In this document: positions 37,292 to 45,218 of the stretch, piece after piece
How the letters are laid out: each line of letters starts with the position of its first letter
Numbering within the stretch: position 1 is the first letter of the stretch
Assembly: GCF_019966515.1 (NCBI RefSeq)
Contig: NZ_JAIMIB010000001.1
Coordinates: forward strand, 310,001 to 374,000
Length of the DNA stretch: 64,000 nt
Direction of reading: 5' to 3'
Source: Roseovarius aestuarii
Lineage (GTDB): Bacteria > Pseudomonadota > Alphaproteobacteria > Rhodobacterales > Rhodobacteraceae
Made by a program: the position numbers and the translations under genes
The notes under the pieces: generated by a model
What the model was told of the DNA's origin: nothing
Database searches by the model: none
Seen by the model: only the letters and a program-made list of their open reading frames with translations

Positions 37292-37678
37292 CTATTTCGA
37301 GGCGGCGTAGCTACCATCGGCATCGTGCAGCTCCTCGCCGCTGAGCGCAGGCGTGAAAATGCAGATCAGGCGCAGATCGCTCACCGTGGCGCGGATGATA
37401 TGGGCGTCATGCCGGTCCAGCACATACATCGTGCCGGGACGCAGAGGCCAAACACGACCTGTCGCCACCTCTTCGACCTCACCCTCGCCTTCGATGCAGT
37501 AATTGGCCTCGATATGGTTCTTATATTCCAGCCGCTGGGTGCTGCCCCGCTTCACCACCGTGTCATGAAACGAATAACCCAACCCATCTGCCGCAAGCAG
37601 GATACGGCGACTTTCGAACGCCTCACCTTTAACGTGGGCGGCGGTATCCAGTGTGTCTGACAGGGTTTTGACAAGCAT
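37292..37678 (-). CDS. ectC: L-ectoine synthase (orphan)
   Basis: A 128-residue cupin enzyme that cyclises N-gamma-acetyl-L-2,4-diaminobutyrate to the compatible solute ectoine. The family pattern is clear: GYSFHDTVVKRGSTQRLEYKNHIEANYCIEGEGEVEE, RPGTMYVLDRHDAHIIRA and LRLICIFTPALSGEELHDADGSY. A GGA-containing ribosome binding site precedes the ATG. The partner genes ectA, ectB, ectD and ask are absent from both sides; the nearby aminotransferase is GabT-like, not EctB. Orphan ectC genes are known in a minority of bacteria, where they may act on imported precursor. Confidence 0.9.
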   Translation of the reverse strand: MLVKTLSDTLDTAAHVKGEAFESRRILLAADGLGYSFHDTVVKRGSTQRLEYKNHIEANYCIEGEGEVEEVATGRVWPLRPGTMYVLDRHDAHIIRATVSDLRLICIFTPALSGEELHDADGSYAASK

Positions 37679-37729
37679 CGCACGGTCCTTTCATTGATCT
37701 GAAGGCCACTCTAGTGCCAGACTTGGCGC

Positions 37730-38464
37730 ATGAGAATGGGATTGACCCTTGTGGGCGCGGCATTGCTTTGCGTATCTGTCGCGCCGCCCCCGCCGGTTCG
37801 GGCGGCCTCGGGCTGTGCAGCGGATGCGATGCTGGTCTTCGACGGCTCCGCCTCGATGGCCGAGGTGGGGTTTGATGCGAATGCGCCAACCCGGATTGAA
37901 GAGGCGCGCACGGCTCTGCGCCGGGCGATGCCACAAATCGCACCGGTACGGCGGGTCGGCCTTCTGGTTTATGGCCCGGGGCCGGAAGGATCATGTGACG
38001 GCATCAACCTGCACTTTGCGCCGGTTGCCGATGCTGCCGAGCCGGTGATCGCTGCCATCGAACACGTCGATCCCAACGGGTTGACACCCCTGACCGCCTC
38101 GGTCCGCGCTGCGGCAGAGGTGCTTGACTATCGCGCCCGCCCCGCCATCGTGGTGCTGGTCACCGACGGGAATGAAACCTGTGGTGGCCGCCCCTGCCAG
38201 ACTGGCAAGGAACTGGCCTTGGCAGCCCGGGATCTTACGATCCATGTCATCGGCTTTCGCGTGGTTGCCGACCCCTTCGCCTGGGACAGCCCCGAAGCCG
38301 GCGTCTATTCCGGTGGCGCATCGGTCGCCAAATGCCTCAGCGACGGCACCGGCGGCACCTATGTTTCGACCCAGACAGTGGACGAACTGGCCGAGGCGTT
38401 GCGCGAAACCTTGGGCTGCGCACTTATCGGTCACGGACCCCGCCGCAAGCAACGACTTGGCTAA
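37730..38464 (+). CDS. Secreted von Willebrand factor A domain protein
   Basis: A 244-residue protein with a Sec signal (MRMGLTLVGAALLCVSVAPPPPVRA). A VWA domain follows with the MIDAS motif DGSAS (MLVFDGSASMAE), the threonine loop GLTPLTASV and the aspartate strand IVVLVTDGNETCGG. Four to six Cys suggest disulfides in the periplasm. Such proteins bind metal-dependent protein partners; the partner here is unknown. It is divergent from ectC across only 51 bp. Confidence 0.85.
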   Translation: MRMGLTLVGAALLCVSVAPPPPVRAASGCAADAMLVFDGSASMAEVGFDANAPTRIEEARTALRRAMPQIAPVRRVGLLVYGPGPEGSCDGINLHFAPVADAAEPVIAAIEHVDPNGLTPLTASVRAAAEVLDYRARPAIVVLVTDGNETCGGRPCQTGKELALAARDLTIHVIGFRVVADPFAWDSPEAGVYSGGASVAKCLSDGTGGTYVSTQTVDELAEALRETLGCALIGHGPRRKQRLG

Positions 38465-38485
38465 AGAGTGTTACCGGGAACAAAA

Positions 38486-38510
38486 ACAGCGCCGGAAAAC
38501 CCGGCGCTGT
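38486..38510 (-). terminator. Rho-independent terminator after gabT
   Basis: ACAGCGCCGG (38486-38495) and CCGGCGCTGT (38501-38510) form a perfect 10-bp stem with a 5-nt loop. On the minus strand TTTTTG follows. It also lies just past the convergent VWA gene. Confidence 0.88.
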
Positions 38511-38532
38511 GCTACTTCGTATCGCGTAGCGT

Positions 38533-39810
38533 CTAAGCTGCTTTGGCGGCCTCGATTGAGGCTTCGAGAATATCCAGACCCTCGGCAAAGACCTCATCCT
38601 CGATGGTGATCGGCGCGAGGAAACGGACCACATTGCCGTAGACACCACAGGTCAACAGGACCAGATTGCGGCTAAGCGCCTCGGCACGGACGCGATTGGC
38701 GAAATCCGCATCCGGGGCGCTGCCGTCCGCTGTGTTGAATTCCGCCGCGACCATGAAGCCTGGACCGCGGATATCAACCAGTTGCGGCGTATTTTGGCGG
38801 ATCGATTCAAGGCGCTGCTTGAGGCGCGAACCCAATTCGTTGGCGCGGGCGCAGAGGTCTTCTTCTTCGATCACATCCAACACCGCATGCGATGCTGCCA
38901 CACCCAGCGGGTTGCCCGCATAGGTGCCGCCCAGACCCCCGGGATCAGCGGCATCCATCAGGTCGGCACGACCGGTCACAGCCGCAAGCGGCAGGCCACC
39001 GGCCAGCCCCTTGGCCATCGTAGTGATGTCGGCGGCCACGTCATAGCCTTCCATCGCGAACATATGGCCGGTGCGGGCAAATCCGGTTTGCACCTCATCT
39101 GCGACCATCACCATGCCGTGCTCGTCGCAAAGCTCGCGAATGCCGCGCATCAGTTCGGCAGGCGCCGGATAGAAGCCACCCTCGCCCTGCACCGGTTCGA
39201 TGATGATCGCGGCCACGCGGCCCGGGTCCAGATCGGCTTTGAACAGGCCCATCAATGCGCCCATCGCATCATCGGCGCTGGCACCGTGCAGCTCGACCGG
39301 GAACGGCACGTGGTAGACATCCGGCATCATCGCACCGAAACCTTTCTTGTAGGGAACGACCTTACCGGTCAGGCTCATGCCCATGAAGGTCCGGCCATGA
39401 AATCCGCCGCCGAAGGCGATGATCGCCGGGCGGCCGGTTGCGGCGCGCGCGACTTTGATCGCGTTTTCAACCGCTTCGGCACCGGTGGTTACAAAAATGG
39501 TCTTTTTCTCGAAATCACCCGGCACTTTTTCGTTCAGGCGTTCGGCCAATTGGATGTAATTGGCATAGGGCATCACCTGATGGCAAGTATGGGTAAACGA
39601 CCCCAGCTGCTTTTCCACCGCCGCCATCACCTTGGGGTGACAGTGGCCGGTATTCACCACCGCGATCCCGGCTGCGAAGTCGATATAGCGGTTGCCTTCG
39701 ATATCCCAGACCTCGGCATTGCGGGCCTTTTCGGCATAAACCTGGGTCATCATCCCGACACCCCGGGCGATCGCGGTGTCGCGTCTGCTGCTCATTTCTG
39801 TATTCAGCAT
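38533..39810 (-). CDS. gabT: 4-aminobutyrate aminotransferase
   Basis: A 425-residue class III PLP transaminase converting 4-aminobutyrate and 2-oxoglutarate to succinate semialdehyde and glutamate. Marks are NRYIDFAAGIAVVNTGHCHPKV, AFGGGFHGRTFMGMSLTGK, DEVQTGFARTGHMFA and the PLP-lysine motif TTMAKGLAGGLPLAAV. ATG at 39810 with GAGGA upstream is preferred over a TTG two codons earlier. It lies beside an amidohydrolase and a binding protein on the same strand, which suggests use of an amide-derived amine; 5-aminovalerate is a possible alternative substrate. Confidence 0.92.
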   Translation of the reverse strand: MLNTEMSSRRDTAIARGVGMMTQVYAEKARNAEVWDIEGNRYIDFAAGIAVVNTGHCHPKVMAAVEKQLGSFTHTCHQVMPYANYIQLAERLNEKVPGDFEKKTIFVTTGAEAVENAIKVARAATGRPAIIAFGGGFHGRTFMGMSLTGKVVPYKKGFGAMMPDVYHVPFPVELHGASADDAMGALMGLFKADLDPGRVAAIIIEPVQGEGGFYPAPAELMRGIRELCDEHGMVMVADEVQTGFARTGHMFAMEGYDVAADITTMAKGLAGGLPLAAVTGRADLMDAADPGGLGGTYAGNPLGVAASHAVLDVIEEEDLCARANELGSRLKQRLESIRQNTPQLVDIRGPGFMVAAEFNTADGSAPDADFANRVRAEALSRNLVLLTCGVYGNVVRFLAPITIEDEVFAEGLDILEASIEAAKAA

Positions 39811-39939
39811 GGTCAAGTCCTCTTGTTTTCCGGGCCGTAAGAAAGGGGATGGCGCGCCGGATCAGGCAGAGGTTTATCAAGATTATCTGGGTTCACAACC
39901 GGATTCATCCGGAATTTGATCAAATCACGAAGCACCACT

Positions 39940-41553
39940 TCAGGCGCGATAAACGCAGGCCCCGCGACGGATGGTCTGACGGACTTGAAGCTGCTCGATT
40001 TTCTCAGGCTCCACCAAGGGGTTGCCGCTGAGCACGGCGAAATCAGCCAGCTTTCCGGAGGCGATCGAACCGCGCTGATCTTCCTGAAAAACCTGCCAGG
40101 CGGCGTCGATTGTCTGGGCGCGCAGGGCCGATATGGCGGAAATCCTCTCATCTCCGCCCAGCAAACGACCACTGGCAGTGCGTCGATTCACCGCGCAATG
40201 GGCCAGATGCAGGGGCCGCGTAGGCGTCACCGAGGCATCGTTGTGGATCGTGTAGCGCAGACCTGCCTTTTCGGCCGAGGCGGCGGGCGAAATCCGCGCC
40301 GCGCGATCTGGTCCCAGAAACGTGTCATAGTGCCGGTCACCCCAGAAATGGATATGCGCCGAGAAGAAGCTGACCGTCACGCCCAGCCGCGCCATGCGGG
40401 CCAGTTGATCGTCGCGCAGCACCTGACCATGGATGACCGTGTGGCGGTGATCGTCGCGCGGGGTGTTTACCTGTGCCGCCTCAATTGCATCGAGCAGCAT
40501 GTCGGTGCCCGCATCGCCGTTACAGTGGCAGTGGATCTGAAACCCCAGCCCATGTAGTTTCCGCACCTGCGCATTAAGTTCTTCAACGTCGGTATAGGAC
40601 ATACCGCAGGGCGCATCCGGGTTGGACGGCTTGTGATAGGGCGAGGTCAGATAGGCTGTCTGAAGCTGGAATGCGCCATCGGTGAAAAGTTTACGCGGAC
40701 CGAGCGTAAAATACGGCGTCTCGGGCCAGCCAAGCGGGTTCGGGCCTTGACTAAGGTCGGGTTCCAACTCTCCGATCGGCAAGAGCAGTATGTCGATACC
40801 CGGATCATCGCCCGACGGCAGGCTGGCAAAGTGCTCCAGCATGTCACGTGAGGCCCAGGCGTTTTGCGCGAATGTCACCCCATATGACAGATATTCATCG
40901 CGGCAGGCCTCAAAACCCTGCCAAAAACGGCTGCGGTCAATCAGGAAATCCGTAGCGCTCATCTCGCCCATGGCGGAAATACCTTCAATCAGGCCGGTCA
41001 GCGCGCCGGTTTCGGGATCACGGCCAAAACGCCCGCCGGGGGGATCAGGGGTGTGCCGGTCGACGCCATGTTTTTCCAATGCACAGGAATTGGCCGACCC
41101 GTTGTGCCCTGAGGCATGTATCACCCAGACCGGATGATCGGTGGAGACGCTATCAAGCTCCTCGCGGGTGGGCATGCGACGCTCGGCAATGGCAGTATTG
41201 TCAAAGAGCACACCCATCACCCAGTTGCCCTTTGACGTCTCAGCCGCCTTTTCGCTGAGCCGAGCCAAAGCGGTCGCCATATCCGTACAGTCACCCCGAG
41301 GCGGTGCAGACAGATCAACGCGGAAAAGCTGGATAAAGCCGGGATCAGGAAAATGCCCGTGCGGGTCGATGAAGGCAGGGATCATGGTTTGACCTTGCAG
41401 ATCAACTTCTATCGCCGCCACCATGTTGGAACGCAGCCTGGCCTCGTCGCCAACGGCCACGATACGCTCACCTTCGGTCAACACCGCGCCCACCTCGGGA
41501 TGATCATCATCCATCGTCAGGATCGTGCCATTGAAATAGAGCGTCTGACCCAT
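39940..41553 (-). CDS. Amidohydrolase family 3 (YtcJ-like) metal-dependent hydrolase
   Basis: A 537-residue enzyme of the amidohydrolase superfamily. The N-terminal GTILTMDDDHPEVGAVLTEGERIVAVG is the beta-sandwich part. The first metal-binding motif is FIDPHGHFPD, further ligands lie in HCHCNGDAGTDM and VIHGQVLRDD, and the late Asp in TIHNDASVTPTRP. The C-terminal GSIASGKLADFAVLSGNPL closes the sandwich. It is cytosolic. The substrate is probably an N-acyl or cyclic amide compound; the context with gabT downstream and a binding protein upstream suggests uptake, amide hydrolysis and transamination as a pathway (inference). Confidence 0.87.
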   Translation of the reverse strand: MGQTLYFNGTILTMDDDHPEVGAVLTEGERIVAVGDEARLRSNMVAAIEVDLQGQTMIPAFIDPHGHFPDPGFIQLFRVDLSAPPRGDCTDMATALARLSEKAAETSKGNWVMGVLFDNTAIAERRMPTREELDSVSTDHPVWVIHASGHNGSANSCALEKHGVDRHTPDPPGGRFGRDPETGALTGLIEGISAMGEMSATDFLIDRSRFWQGFEACRDEYLSYGVTFAQNAWASRDMLEHFASLPSGDDPGIDILLLPIGELEPDLSQGPNPLGWPETPYFTLGPRKLFTDGAFQLQTAYLTSPYHKPSNPDAPCGMSYTDVEELNAQVRKLHGLGFQIHCHCNGDAGTDMLLDAIEAAQVNTPRDDHRHTVIHGQVLRDDQLARMARLGVTVSFFSAHIHFWGDRHYDTFLGPDRAARISPAASAEKAGLRYTIHNDASVTPTRPLHLAHCAVNRRTASGRLLGGDERISAISALRAQTIDAAWQVFQEDQRGSIASGKLADFAVLSGNPLVEPEKIEQLQVRQTIRRGACVYRA

Positions 41554-41640
41554 CTTGCGTACCCTGTTGTCGGCTTTACCTCGGAAAACCTTCCGCGCCG
41601 GTCAGGACGCGGAAGGCCTTGTGTGATCCGGGAGAGGTGA

Positions 41641-43233
41641 TCACACCATCCACCAACGCTCCAATATCCGGCGGCCGTCGAAGCCGCGGACCCAGCTGAG
41701 ATCGCCATGCGCAATCTTATCGTTGCGGGCGTGCACCTCGTTGGCGAACATCGGCACGATGTTTCCACCCTCGTCGCGCAGGATGACCTGAATTTCGCGG
41801 TACATCTCGGCGCGCAGGCCTTCATCCAGCTCAGCGCGCGCACTCACCAACAACTCATTGAAGCGCGGATGATCCCATTGGGTGTCGTTCCATGCAGCCC
41901 CCGGTGCAAATCCGGTAGTCAGCATGGTATCCTCAGTTGAATAGCCACCCCAGTAGCTGGCACTCCACGGTTTGTTCATCCAGACATCCGACCAGTAGCC
42001 ATCATTGGGTTCACGCACGACATTGATATTGATGCCCGCCGCCTTGGCCGAGGCCTGGAAGAGGACAGCGGCATCCAGCGCGCCGCTATAGGCCGCGTCC
42101 GAGGCGCTGAGGTTAATTTCAATATCACCGAGGCCGGATTTCTCATAGTGATGCCGGGCTTTGTCCGGGTCATAGCTAAGTTGCTCAATATCCTCCGCGT
42201 GATAGCGATAAGACGGCCCGATCGGATGGTCATTGCCCACCACACCGTGGCCAAACAGGATCTTGTCGACGATATCCTGACGGTTGATCGAGTATTTCAG
42301 CGCCTTACGCAGATGGACGTTGTCGAAAGGTGCGACCTTCGTCAGCATCGGGAAAGTATAGTGCAACGGGCCTGCGCCTTCTTCGATCACGATATTGGGG
42401 TTGCGCTCCATCAGCGACAGCGTCTTCAGCTCAACCCGGTCGATACAGTCAACTTCACCGGTGATCAGCGCGTTCTGACGTGCCGCAGGATCGGTAATCG
42501 ACTGTAGGTCAATTGTGTCGGCATGGGCCGCGCCATCCTTCCAGTAGTTCGGATTACGTTCGAACTCATAGCGTTGGCCGGGTTGTTCGTTCTTGAGGAT
42601 GTAACCGCCAGAACCGCCCGCCTGCCAGTCGATGCCATTATCCTTGGCGGGATAAATTCCGAAGGTCACCTCGTTGAAGTTGAAAGGGAAATCGGCATTG
42701 CCGGAAGCCAGCGTCACGACGATCGTGTTGCCGTCAGCCTTGATTTCGGTGACTGCATCCATCACCGGCTTGCCGACCGAGGTTGACTCTTCTCCACGGT
42801 GATAGTTGAGCGAGGCAATCACATCCTCGGTGGTCATTGTCTTGCCGTTGTGGAACTCCACCCCATCACGCAGCTTGAAGGTCCAGACCTTGGCATCAGG
42901 CGACGAACTCCACTCAGTTGCCAAAGCGCCGACCAGATTGCCCTGTGCATCCAGTTCGGTCAGCGTGTTGGCGACGCCATAAGAGACTACCCACTGCAAA
43001 CCATTGGCGATTGTCGCCGGGTCAAGCGTGTCCGAAGTCGCGCCATGCCCCATCGCCAGCCGCATATGCCCGCCCTTTTTTGGGGTTGCTGCGTGGGCTG
43101 CATCAAAGAGGCCCGTACCGACCCCCATCGCCAACCCAATCGCCGTGCTGCGACCAAGGAATTCGCGCCGCGACATGCGGCCCATTTCCATCTCACCAAT
43201 CAGCCATTTTGCGTGTTTGTCCTGTGCGTCCAT
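41641..43233 (-). CDS. Tat-exported ABC transporter substrate-binding protein without adjacent permease
   Basis: A 530-residue SBP_bac_5 protein. The twin-arginine signal is MSRREFLGRSTAIGLAMGVGTGLFDAAHA. It shares domain architecture and motifs (VVREPNDGYWSDVW, ADVIASLNYHRGE-like, INRQDIVDKILFG) with the two binding proteins at 21914 and 23550. No permease or ATPase gene is nearby, so it may feed the importer at 17821-21710 or another one elsewhere. It is first in the operon with the amidohydrolase and possibly gabT, and divergent from an XRE-type regulator. Confidence 0.92.
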   Translation of the reverse strand: MDAQDKHAKWLIGEMEMGRMSRREFLGRSTAIGLAMGVGTGLFDAAHAATPKKGGHMRLAMGHGATSDTLDPATIANGLQWVVSYGVANTLTELDAQGNLVGALATEWSSSPDAKVWTFKLRDGVEFHNGKTMTTEDVIASLNYHRGEESTSVGKPVMDAVTEIKADGNTIVVTLASGNADFPFNFNEVTFGIYPAKDNGIDWQAGGSGGYILKNEQPGQRYEFERNPNYWKDGAAHADTIDLQSITDPAARQNALITGEVDCIDRVELKTLSLMERNPNIVIEEGAGPLHYTFPMLTKVAPFDNVHLRKALKYSINRQDIVDKILFGHGVVGNDHPIGPSYRYHAEDIEQLSYDPDKARHHYEKSGLGDIEINLSASDAAYSGALDAAVLFQASAKAAGININVVREPNDGYWSDVWMNKPWSASYWGGYSTEDTMLTTGFAPGAAWNDTQWDHPRFNELLVSARAELDEGLRAEMYREIQVILRDEGGNIVPMFANEVHARNDKIAHGDLSWVRGFDGRRILERWWMV

Positions 43234-43322
43234 GTCTTTTCCTCCCGAAAATCCTCACGGGGACAGCCGTGATATGGGGGAACAATCAGGCAAGGGATTG
43301 ATTCTGGAAACTTAGCACCTGT

Positions 43323-43338
43323 ATGCTTATGTAAGCAT
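43323..43338. promoter_or_regulatory. 16-bp operator-like palindrome ATGCTTA-TG-TAAGCAT
   Basis: A perfect 7-2-7 inverted repeat in the 150-bp divergent region between the Tat binding protein and the XRE-type regulator. Its size and location suit binding of the dimeric helix-turn-helix protein encoded at 43384, which would control both directions. Confidence 0.6.
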
Positions 43339-43383
43339 TCTGACGCTATTCCGCTTATAATCACGAAGGAAACGCCAGTTATA

Positions 43384-44184
43384 GTGGAAAATTTTTCGGT
43401 AAACCTGCGCAGCATTTGCGCCGAGCACGGCTCCATCGCGCAGGTGTGCCGCGAGATCGGTATCAATCGCCAGCAATTCAACCGTTACCTGAATGGCGGC
43501 GGCATGCCCTCGGCCCATAATCTGCGGCGCATTGCGCGGTATTTCAACCTTGCCGAGGCCGATCTTTTTGCCGACCACGGAGACTTCACCCGCCGCCATA
43601 TCCTGAACCAGAAACGCACCGCCAGCGGGCCTGCCGACCTGATGACTGGGGCGTTTCGCGATCAGGCAAAGGTGCTGCGACGCTATCTGGGTTTCTATCA
43701 CGCGCATTTCCAGACACCCAGTTGGGACGGAATGATCCTGCGCAGCCTGATCTGGCTTTATGAAAAAGACGGGTATGTCATGACCCGCTCGCTGGAGCGG
43801 GTCCGGTCAGAAGACGGCAACATCAACCAGAATTCGCGCTACGAAGGCATGGTGGCGCAACGTGGCAATCGTATCTATGCGGTCGAGCATGAGATGGTGC
43901 GCGAGGGCAGCATAGTCGAGACCATCCTGACGCCGTCACATCGCCAACAGGTCAAGTACCTGCGCGGTATGACGATCGGCGTCGCCTGGAGCCCGCATGT
44001 CAGCCCATATGCCTCGCGCTCGATCTGGAAACGGGTAGATGAGCGAATCAGCGCCCGCGACGCATTGAAGACTTGCGGTGCGTTTGCCACCCGCAGCCAT
44101 CACATCGACCCGACAATTCGTAACTATCTGGAGGGCAAGGGCGACAGACCCCTACCCGCGCAGCCCACGAGTTTTCTGACCTGA
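43384..44184 (+). CDS. XRE-type helix-turn-helix regulator with uncharacterised effector domain
   Basis: A 266-residue protein with a GTG start (alternative internal starts would remove part of the helix-turn-helix). The N-terminal DNA-binding domain is LRSICAEHGSIAQVCREIGINRQQFNRYLNGGGMPSAHNLRRIARYFNL. The remaining ~190 residues (LRRYLGFYHAHFQTPSWDGMILRSLIWLYEKDGYVMTRSLERV and onward) are a soluble ligand-sensing domain of unknown family, repeatedly seen in rhodobacteral regulators of binding-protein operons. Its position, divergent from the Tat binding protein gene with a palindromic site between, points to local control. Confidence 0.82.
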   Translation: MENFSVNLRSICAEHGSIAQVCREIGINRQQFNRYLNGGGMPSAHNLRRIARYFNLAEADLFADHGDFTRRHILNQKRTASGPADLMTGAFRDQAKVLRRYLGFYHAHFQTPSWDGMILRSLIWLYEKDGYVMTRSLERVRSEDGNINQNSRYEGMVAQRGNRIYAVEHEMVREGSIVETILTPSHRQQVKYLRGMTIGVAWSPHVSPYASRSIWKRVDERISARDALKTCGAFATRSHHIDPTIRNYLEGKGDRPLPAQPTSFLT

Positions 44185-44670
44185 GCTGCGAGCGGGTGTA
44201 GATTGTCGGAGTGCGCGGCCCTTCGAATAGATTCAGAGACTTTTTGGGCAAATGGCGCCGACCATGCATGCATTGAACGCCCTGGCTGCCGCCATCATTT
44301 GCGACGTCAGCGATCGTCGTCTGATAGGTTCTGAATGCCGGAGAACACCTGGGGCCAATTTTGTGATCTGCATTCGTCGTCAGCGGGCTGTTGGAGAAGC
44401 TGTCATAAAATATCATCAATTACCCTGCATTGAGCGCGTGTTTTTGGTGAAATTCTGCCAAGGTTATTGGGCGCTAGAGGTATATTTTATTGATGTTTGA
44501 GCCGAAATTCCTAGACATGATATATAGGTTAACGTTAGGTTAACCTGCGGACAGGGTGAAAAAATACCGGACTTAGAAATCCGCCTGAATTAGCGCTTTT
44601 TGGAATCTCACCTCATCCCGAAGTGCCTGCGATGCAACGAATTGTAGCTGTCAATTTCTGAGAGGCAACC
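44185..44670. other. Intergenic region with an 8-bp inverted repeat
   Basis: No reliable gene is seen; short frames lack ribosome binding sites and families. The 44470-44590 part is AT-rich. At 44526-44546 AGGTTAAC and GTTAACCT form a perfect inverted repeat with a 5-nt spacer, about 125 bp before the next gene, an operator candidate. Confidence 0.5.
44526..44546. promoter_or_regulatory. Inverted repeat AGGTTAAC-N5-GTTAACCT
   Basis: A perfect 8-5-8 dyad in an AT-rich stretch upstream of the uncharacterised gene at 44671, within the left border of the monooxygenase island. The binding protein is unknown. Confidence 0.4.
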
Positions 44671-45153
44671 ATGGTTGATATTTTTTCGAAGAGTGATGGC
44701 CCGAGGCGTGAGGATGTCGCGTGCAAGCGGATAATTGAGGAAAACAAAACGACGATTCACAAGCTGGCCGATCAGATCAGCGGAGGTCAGTTTTCGCGAT
44801 CCCGCGCAGCCAATGCGAAGGCCAAAGAAAGTCCAAAGCCCGATGGGTTGCGCATTCATATCATGGGGAGCGCCCCTGCTCCGTCGGCACCGGATCCTGT
44901 CGTGCGCGTCAGTCTGAATGGCCGGGTGATCGTGGTGGATAACACTACCAGTAAGCAGATGCGATTTCTTGGGCAGATGCGAACGAAAAATGGCCAGAAC
45001 TTCTTTGCGCTCGCCACTAAAGAGAACGGTTTTATCTCACCGTTAGATGAAGAAACCGAAGAACTTCTTTGCGACCTCAACGGGGTCATCATCGAAAACG
45101 ACGACATCAAAAAGAAGTTTGTTGACGTGATCACGAAGCGTCTTGATCTTTGA
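44671..45153 (+). CDS. Hypothetical protein at the border of the monooxygenase island
   Basis: A 160-residue soluble protein with GAGAGG before its ATG. The N-terminal ~55 residues are charged and probably flexible (KSDGPRREDVACKRIIEENKTTIHKLADQ, SRSRAANAKAKESPKPDG). The rest looks like a small beta-rich domain (VVRVSLNGRVIVVDNTTSK, FLGQMRTKNGQNFFALATKENGFISPLDEETEELLCDLNG). No signal or membrane segment and no family recognised. It is 65 bp upstream of the sigma-54 activator gene on the same strand and may be cotranscribed with it. Confidence 0.7.
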   Translation: MVDIFSKSDGPRREDVACKRIIEENKTTIHKLADQISGGQFSRSRAANAKAKESPKPDGLRIHIMGSAPAPSAPDPVVRVSLNGRVIVVDNTTSKQMRFLGQMRTKNGQNFFALATKENGFISPLDEETEELLCDLNGVIIENDDIKKKFVDVITKRLDL

Positions 45154-45156
45154 ATA

Positions 45157-45172
45157 GGGGCCACCGTTTTGC
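45157..45172 (+). promoter_or_regulatory. Weak sigma-54-like promoter before the activator gene
   Basis: The sequence keeps GG-N10-GC spacing with a TTTTGC -12 element, but the -24 part (GGGCCA) departs from TGGCAC. It lies about 45 bp upstream of the activator gene and could allow autoregulation. Low confidence. Confidence 0.25.
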
Positions 45173-45218
45173 TGTCTTGCGATGGGCGAAGCCATGGCCA
45201 CCCAACAGAAGGTGACAT

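Noticed and set aside
38533..39810. Reading the aminotransferase near ectC as EctB
   Set aside because: Motifs such as NRYIDFAAGIAVVNTGHCHP and AFGGGFHGRTFMGMSLTGK are those of GabT; the gene is also separated from ectC by a VWA gene and a terminator.
44252..44500. 82-codon plus-strand frame in the 44.2-44.7 kb gap
   Set aside because: No ribosome binding site, no hydrophobic or family pattern; cysteine and arginine content looks like noncoding translation.
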